Source of the DNA: Rubrivivax sp.
GTDB taxonomy: Bacteria; Pseudomonadota; Gammaproteobacteria; Burkholderiales; Burkholderiaceae_C
Direction: 5' to 3'
DNA: 64,000 bases
Assembly (NCBI GenBank): GCA_004210455.1
Contig: SEFA01000010.1
Coordinates: 55,654 to 119,653 of the forward strand
The stretch's first letter is position 1. Each line of letters starts with the position of its first letter. The notes beneath the pieces were generated by a model. It did not search any database and was not told the origin of the DNA. It was given only the letters and a program-made list of their open reading frames with translations. The position numbers were made by a program, and so were the translations under genes. This document shows, in pieces, positions 63,690 to 64,000 of the stretch.

Positions 63690-63899
63690 TCACTTCAGAT
63701 TCAAGTCCCAGTCTTGCTTGGCGGCCATCTGCACGTCCTTGAACATGCCTTCGAGCTTGATGAGGTTCTCATCCAGGAACAGTCGTTCGTCGTCGTCCGA
63801 AGAACTGCTCGAGACATGCTCCAGGTGCTGCCGATAATGCTTCAGCGCTTCCCACAGCAGGTTGTAGTCGCTGACGATGAACCTAAGGACGGTCTGCAA
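63690..63899 (-). CDS. Small hypothetical protein
   Basis: 69 residues if the TTG at 63899 is the start; no ATG or GTG is in frame between it and the upstream stop at about 63945. Acidic, helical (FIVSDYNLLWEALKHYRQHL, then ERLFLDENLIKLEGMFKDVQ). I do not recognise it. It may be the remnant of a longer gene broken near 63900. Confidence 0.5.
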   Translation of the reverse strand: MQTVLRFIVSDYNLLWEALKHYRQHLEHVSSSSSDDDERLFLDENLIKLEGMFKDVQMAAKQDWDLNLK

Positions 63900-64000
63900 A
63901 ACCCCGCCCGTCGCGCAGTCTGCGCCCGAGCGTTTGGCCTGGCCTCATGAGCGGCTCGAGCGCGGTTGGTCACGTGGAGTTTCAGTCCGGTTTTGATGCG

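Overview
The window is high-GC DNA with the gene style of a plant- or soil-associated betaproteobacterium of the Burkholderiales (Roseateles/Mitsuaria/Rhizobacter-like). The main clues are a Hrp2-type type III secretion system (T3SS) regulated in the Ralstonia/Xanthomonas manner (AraC-type HrpB/HrpX, OmpR-type HrpG, PIP boxes), a TctC-type binding protein, and a fused CoxA-CoxC oxidase. Species is an inference; there is no rRNA in the window.

Positions 1-31.7 kb hold a nearly complete T3SS. On the minus strand, three genes lead rightward to left from the regulator: HrpB/HrpX (4797-6347), a single-pass membrane protein, and two large Ala-rich coiled-coil proteins (2814-3953 and one running off the left edge), each of the last two with its own PIP promoter. 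On the plus strand a PIP-driven operon reads GNAT acetyltransferase, hrcU, hrcV, hpaP, hrcQ, hrcR, hrcS, hpaA-like, hpaB-like chaperone (6663-14721). A lower-GC pair of immunity-like genes (DUF4279 and a partner) sits between this operon and the minus-strand operon: small PIP gene, hrcC, hrcD, SctE-like, SctG-like, two needle-like paralogues, harpin-like protein, hrpB1, hrpB2, hrcJ, hrpB4, hrcL, hrcN, hrpB7, hrcT (28170 down to 15830). A lytic transglycosylase with its own PIP box diverges from this operon and is followed by a HrpG-like response regulator and a large protein with an 11-copy pentapeptide repeat.

Positions 31.8-46.9 kb mix regulators, catabolic genes and candidate T3SS cargo: a winged-helix/ATPase/TPR regulator; a SET-domain protein with a textbook PIP promoter (strong effector candidate); a sugar module (binding protein, PfkB kinase, AGE-family epimerase, LacI regulator); a DeoR regulator with a small membrane protein; a chaperone plus lipase-fold protein pair that looks like chaperone and effector; and a TctC/tartrate-dehydrogenase-like/LysR unit.

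Positions 46.9-64 kb are mostly housekeeping or accessory metabolism: a repeat coiled-coil membrane protein, a class C beta-lactamase-fold protein, glutathione-dependent formaldehyde dehydrogenase, a caa3-type oxidase cluster with a fused subunit I/III, succinate-semialdehyde dehydrogenase, a ribosome-inactivating-protein (ricin/Shiga A chain) homologue at 57647-58381, an MscS channel, a flavin-reductase-like protein, an NmrA-type protein and a LysR regulator.

I identified six PIP promoters (TTCGB-N15-TTCGB, then a YANNNT-like -10 at 30-31 nt), and they define the T3SS regulon in this window. The most interesting candidates for new biology are the PIP-controlled SET-domain protein, the RIP homologue, the two PIP-controlled coiled-coil proteins, and the acetyltransferase heading the hrcU operon.
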